Position numbers and translations under genes: made by a program | Shown: positions 52,021 to 54,425 of the stretch, one piece after another | How positions within the stretch are numbered: position 1 is the stretch's first letter | Layout: each line of letters starts with the position of its first letter | Assembly (NCBI GenBank): GCA_910586225.1 | Contig: CAJUIL010000029.1 | Location: 1-54,425 of the forward strand | Direction of reading: 5' to 3' | Length of the DNA: 54,425 nt | Source: an uncultured Eubacterium sp. | GTDB taxonomy: Bacteria; Bacillota; Clostridia; Lachnospirales; Lachnospiraceae | The notes under the pieces: generated by a model | Databases searched by the model: none | What the model was told of the DNA's origin: nothing | What the model saw: the letters and a program-made list of their open reading frames with translations, nothing else

Positions 52021-53328
52021 TCAGCAAATCCGGTCTACCATCATTCCGGAATAAACAGAAGAGATGTACGGACATACAAAATTTTTCGTTGAGTTTGGAT
52101 TTTTGTAAGTAACAAGTATTTTTTTTACATAGTTCATAGGATCCAGAGACGCCTCATCTGCTTTTCTCCCAACAGCGTCTTTAAAGCGGTTCAATACGTT
52201 TAGGTTTTGCTTTGCATCGTCGGATACTACGGATTCGGATAATTTTTCACGGTCAACGCTGATCATGCCCTTGTCTGAAACAGACAGGCCGATTGGATTT
52301 AAGGAAGCAGAAAATGTTTTTGCGACATTTCCCATGTCCTTTAACAGCTTTTCGTTAGATGCCGGCATACCGGAGTGGCTTTCTGCAATTTTAATCATAG
52401 AATTGAAGGAGTCCACCAGTGATTGTACATCGTCGGTAACTGCTTCTGCACCTGGTTTAAATCCGATCTTTACCGGTTCGTTTTTTGGTGTAGTGCCGTT
52501 TAATGTGACGGAAAAGGTATTGTTAATGGTAAACGTATTGGAATATGAGCTGTGCTTCGTTCCGTTTAATAGGAAGGAAGAGTTTTCAGCCATAGCCGCT
52601 ACCGAATCAATGCCGAGGAGCTGCATTGCCTGACGTGATTTGTGCGTGTCATCCGGTACGATCCTGAATAACGAGGTTTCTTTTGGAGAAAGCCCTGTCT
52701 GCTTGGATTCCAGACGCAGAGCTGACATTTCCTGGGAGCCATTCAAAATATCCGCTTTTAGGCCGATATGGGCGTTGTTTACGAGTCGTGCCAGTTTGTT
52801 CATAACGTCCGCATTCGTGTCGCCTACATTGATATTGTACTGAAATTCATAGGAATTTGAATTCATGTTCAAATCAAAGGAATAACTTCCTGGCAGGAAA
52901 TCATATTCATCACGTTTCATATAGTTGCCGATATTCGTCTGCGGAGAAGCAAGCTGCATGATTTCCAGCTCAAAGCCATCGTTTGTGGTCAGGGATGAGC
53001 TGTCGCCGATATATTGGGCGGTTGCTGCTTGCGGATTGCTGGAAGTTGCGATCTTTTTGTCGAAAGCGGCAGCGATGCCTTCTTCACTTTCTGAAAAGGC
53101 TGCAACTACGTTTTTAATGTTTCTTGCGCTTTCTTTAATGTCAATGGCAAATTTTTGCACATCACCGGATGTTCTTACCTTATATAGAGGAGATTCTTTA
53201 TTTAAAATCTTTATTTTGTTAACGGTGTTGCGCAGATCCTCAGATCTATGGGAGTCGTAACGCGAAGTCTGCTGTGTCCCATAGGTTTTTAAATAATAAT
53301 CATAGGCGGTTCCTATTGCTAGTGCCAT
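52021..53328 (-). CDS. FliD-like flagellar filament cap protein
   Basis: This 435-residue protein starts after GGAGG. It resembles the middle and C-terminal parts of flagellar hook-associated protein 2: a repeat-like strand with FELEIMQLASPQTN, then FTINNTFSVTLNG, VTDDVQSLVDSFNSMI and late coiled helix LNVLNRFKDAV. The classical N-terminal helix with S-G-L-D-x-x-x-I-V is not present; instead it begins MALAIGTAYDYYLKTY. It could be a shortened cap, a second cap dedicated to a different flagellin, or a FliD relative with another role. It has a sigma-D-like promoter and a strong terminator, so it is monocistronic and under flagellar control. Confidence 0.6.
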   Translation of the reverse strand: MALAIGTAYDYYLKTYGTQQTSRYDSHRSEDLRNTVNKIKILNKESPLYKVRTSGDVQKFAIDIKESARNIKNVVAAFSESEEGIAAAFDKKIATSSNPQAATAQYIGDSSSLTTNDGFELEIMQLASPQTNIGNYMKRDEYDFLPGSYSFDLNMNSNSYEFQYNINVGDTNADVMNKLARLVNNAHIGLKADILNGSQEMSALRLESKQTGLSPKETSLFRIVPDDTHKSRQAMQLLGIDSVAAMAENSSFLLNGTKHSSYSNTFTINNTFSVTLNGTTPKNEPVKIGFKPGAEAVTDDVQSLVDSFNSMIKIAESHSGMPASNEKLLKDMGNVAKTFSASLNPIGLSVSDKGMISVDREKLSESVVSDDAKQNLNVLNRFKDAVGRKADEASLDPMNYVKKILVTYKNPNSTKNFVCPYISSVYSGMMVDRIC

Positions 53329-53399
53329 AAAAAAGCCCCTCCTTTCTTCCTTGAAATTACAGCATCAGCTGTATGGGCATAATAAATCCATTTATTTAG

Positions 53400-53427
53400 T
53401 TATCGGAAAAATAAACCAATTATATTA
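53400..53427 (-). promoter_or_regulatory. Sigma-D promoter of FliD-like gene
   Basis: On the minus strand, TAAT (53427-53424), a 16-base spacer and TCCGATAA (53407-53400) lie 71 bases before the start codon. The coiled-coil gene upstream has the same arrangement at the same distance. Confidence 0.62.
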
Positions 53428-53484
53428 TAGTCAGCTGGAAAAAAGCTGATATTTTGGATCAAATGGTAATGCAGCTCAGACTGG

Positions 53485-53514
53485 ATTTTATTTAACAACA
53501 TTTTATTTAACAAC
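53485..53514 (-). repeat. Perfect 15-bp tandem duplication over a stop codon
   Basis: Two exact 15-base copies (53485-53499 and 53500-53514) span the last codons and stop of the coiled-coil gene. The duplicated unit supplies a second in-phase copy of the same codons and stop just downstream. Confidence 0.8.
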
Positions 53515-54222
53515 AAAAGAAATGTTTTCAAACGGTTTATTTTTATCTGTCAGCTTGCCTGCTGCCGCGGGCTTGTCTGGCGCAGGTTTTGTGTCGGTCC
53601 AGAATACCTCTTCTGCTTTTGCGTCAGCTTTTGGCTGTTTTTGCGTTTGCCTATTGTCGTCGTCTTTTGGGCTTTTTTTCTGATAATTCGAGATAGCGTT
53701 TTTGGCTTTGGACAATTTTTGGCCGATCCCGGATGAAAGACGGTCGATCCGCTTTTGAAGATCTTCTTTTTCTTCTTCGGATTCTGCAGTCCGCTGTTTC
53801 CCTTCAAGACTGGTGCGCAGTCTTACCATGCCCGCGAGCTGGCTTTGTGTGGACGAAAGCGAGATCATTACGCCAGCTTCCCTGCTGCCAAAGCCGGTGT
53901 CCGGAGTAGGACTGTTTGGCTCGTTTGCGGATTCCAAAGCGTCCTTTACCGCTTCCTGACGCTTTTCTTCTTCCTCCTGGCGCTTACGCATTTGGTACTC
54001 TCTTAATTCCTGATTTAAATTTTGCAGCTGCTCTTGTGCAGCCTGCCGTTCTTTTGTTTTCTGCTCCGCCGGCTTTTTGTCATCGCTGGAAATCGTTTTC
54101 ATTTTTTCCTCTAATGCGTTGATCTGTTTTTTAATGTTATTTTCATAACTATCGTGTGAGGATTTTTTTACATTGATGCCGCCGCGTGCAGAACTGATGA
54201 AACTGGTCCTTGCTATGCTCAT
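53503..54222 (-). CDS. Coiled-coil protein in flagellar regulon
   Basis: This 239-residue protein starts after GGAGG. It has no signal peptide. Residues 20-100 and 130-180 are strongly charged heptad-like helices rich in K, E, Q and R (NNIKKQINALEEKMKTI, QEQLQNLNQELREYQMRK, SEEEKEDLQKRIDRL). The C-terminus is a low-complexity K/D/P-rich tail ending ENISFVVK. The opening ARTSFISSARGG resembles the short N-terminal peptides of flagellar export substrates only loosely. A sigma-D-like promoter 70 bases upstream ties it to the flagellar regulon. No family is recognised. Confidence 0.6.
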   Translation of the reverse strand: MSIARTSFISSARGGINVKKSSHDSYENNIKKQINALEEKMKTISSDDKKPAEQKTKERQAAQEQLQNLNQELREYQMRKRQEEEEKRQEAVKDALESANEPNSPTPDTGFGSREAGVMISLSSTQSQLAGMVRLRTSLEGKQRTAESEEEKEDLQKRIDRLSSGIGQKLSKAKNAISNYQKKSPKDDDNRQTQKQPKADAKAEEVFWTDTKPAPDKPAAAGKLTDKNKPFENISFVVK

Positions 54223-54292
54223 ATCGTTCCTCCTTGATAATATAGATGTGAAATCCGTTTCCTACTACGTCACAAAGATAGGTTATATATTA

Positions 54293-54320
54293 ATATCGGA
54301 GAGTAAATGGAATTGCATTA
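54293..54320 (-). promoter_or_regulatory. Sigma-D promoter of coiled-coil gene
   Basis: On the minus strand, TAAT (54320-54317), a 16-base spacer and TCCGATAT (54300-54293), 70 bases before the start codon. Confidence 0.65.
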
Positions 54321-54353
54321 TATGAAAATATTACAAATTTTTTAAGAAATAGG

Positions 54354-54382
54354 TTGACGGACAGGCGGAATCGTGCTATTCT
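54354..54382 (+). promoter_or_regulatory. Sigma-A promoter at right edge, gene outside window
   Basis: TTGACG (54354-54359), a 17-base spacer and TATTCT (54377-54382) reading rightwards. The -10 context GTGCTATTCT equals that at 47730-47739. An ATG at 54413 may open the next gene, which lies outside the window. Confidence 0.55.
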
Positions 54383-54425
54383 AAGTGGGCGATGGAAGTA
54401 GGTCTTTTTTTTATGCCTAAAATTA

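Noticed and set aside
53755..54006. Plus-strand frame of 83 codons opposite the coiled-coil gene
   Set aside because: It is the reverse complement of K/E-rich codons (giving F/L-rich sequence) and has no ribosome binding site.

Overview
The window reads as part of a motile, low-GC Firmicute chromosome, most likely a member of the Lachnospiraceae or a related Clostridia. The basis is AT-rich codon use, strong AGGAGG-type ribosome binding sites, frequent TTG and GTG starts, sigma-A promoters with 17-base spacers, sigma-D (flagellar) promoter motifs of the TAAx-N15/16-CCGATA type, and two flagellin-type genes plus a FliD-like gene. No rRNA, tRNA or CRISPR array was seen. Genus cannot be decided from the sequence alone.

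Layout. (1) 1-711: a decayed DDE transposase cut by the left edge. (2) 906-30118: a long co-directional island of glycan-modification genes. It holds methyltransferases, a DegT-type and an RffA-type aminotransferase, a WbqC protein, a WecF-like 4-amino-fucose transferase, a large sulfotransferase-like protein, asparagine synthase, family-2 glycosyltransferases (one decayed), WbsX-, RgpF- and capsule-type enzymes, and three radical SAM proteins. Around a dozen of these carry the same roughly 100-residue FGAG-type Rossmann module at one end. (3) 30332-31276: a small repeat-tail protein and an XRE regulator. (4) 31440-35270: a giant 1276-residue flagellin with eight related insert domains. (5) 35501-36760: a TPR protein. 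(6) 36854-42086: a two-gene RADAR-type defence locus (RdrA ATPase and RdrB adenosine deaminase). (7) 42237-47680: five genes matching in family and combination the Campylobacter jejuni Cj1415-Cj1420 pathway for the O-methyl phosphoramidate capsule modification. (8) 47797-54425: a 43-residue small protein, a short flagellin-like gene (minus), two CgeB-type glycosyltransferases, an XRE regulator (minus), a FliD-like gene (minus) and a coiled-coil protein (minus), the last two behind sigma-D-like promoters.

How the parts may work together (inference). The position beside flagellins and a FliD-like gene suggests the island decorates the flagellar filament with a glycan containing a 4-amino-4,6-dideoxy sugar, possibly capped with methyl, sulfate-like and phosphoramidate groups. 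Several coding sequences contain runs of 7-9 G. At two of them (1130-1138 and 3259-3265) a one-base slip in either direction closes the frame within about ten codons, as in Campylobacter contingency loci. A third run (9440-9448) appears to have slipped already: removing one G extends the frame to an ATGA overlap with the next gene. Phase-variable surface decoration plus a RADAR system would fit an organism under phage and immune pressure. The most notable item is the phosphoramidate cassette in a Firmicute flagellar island.
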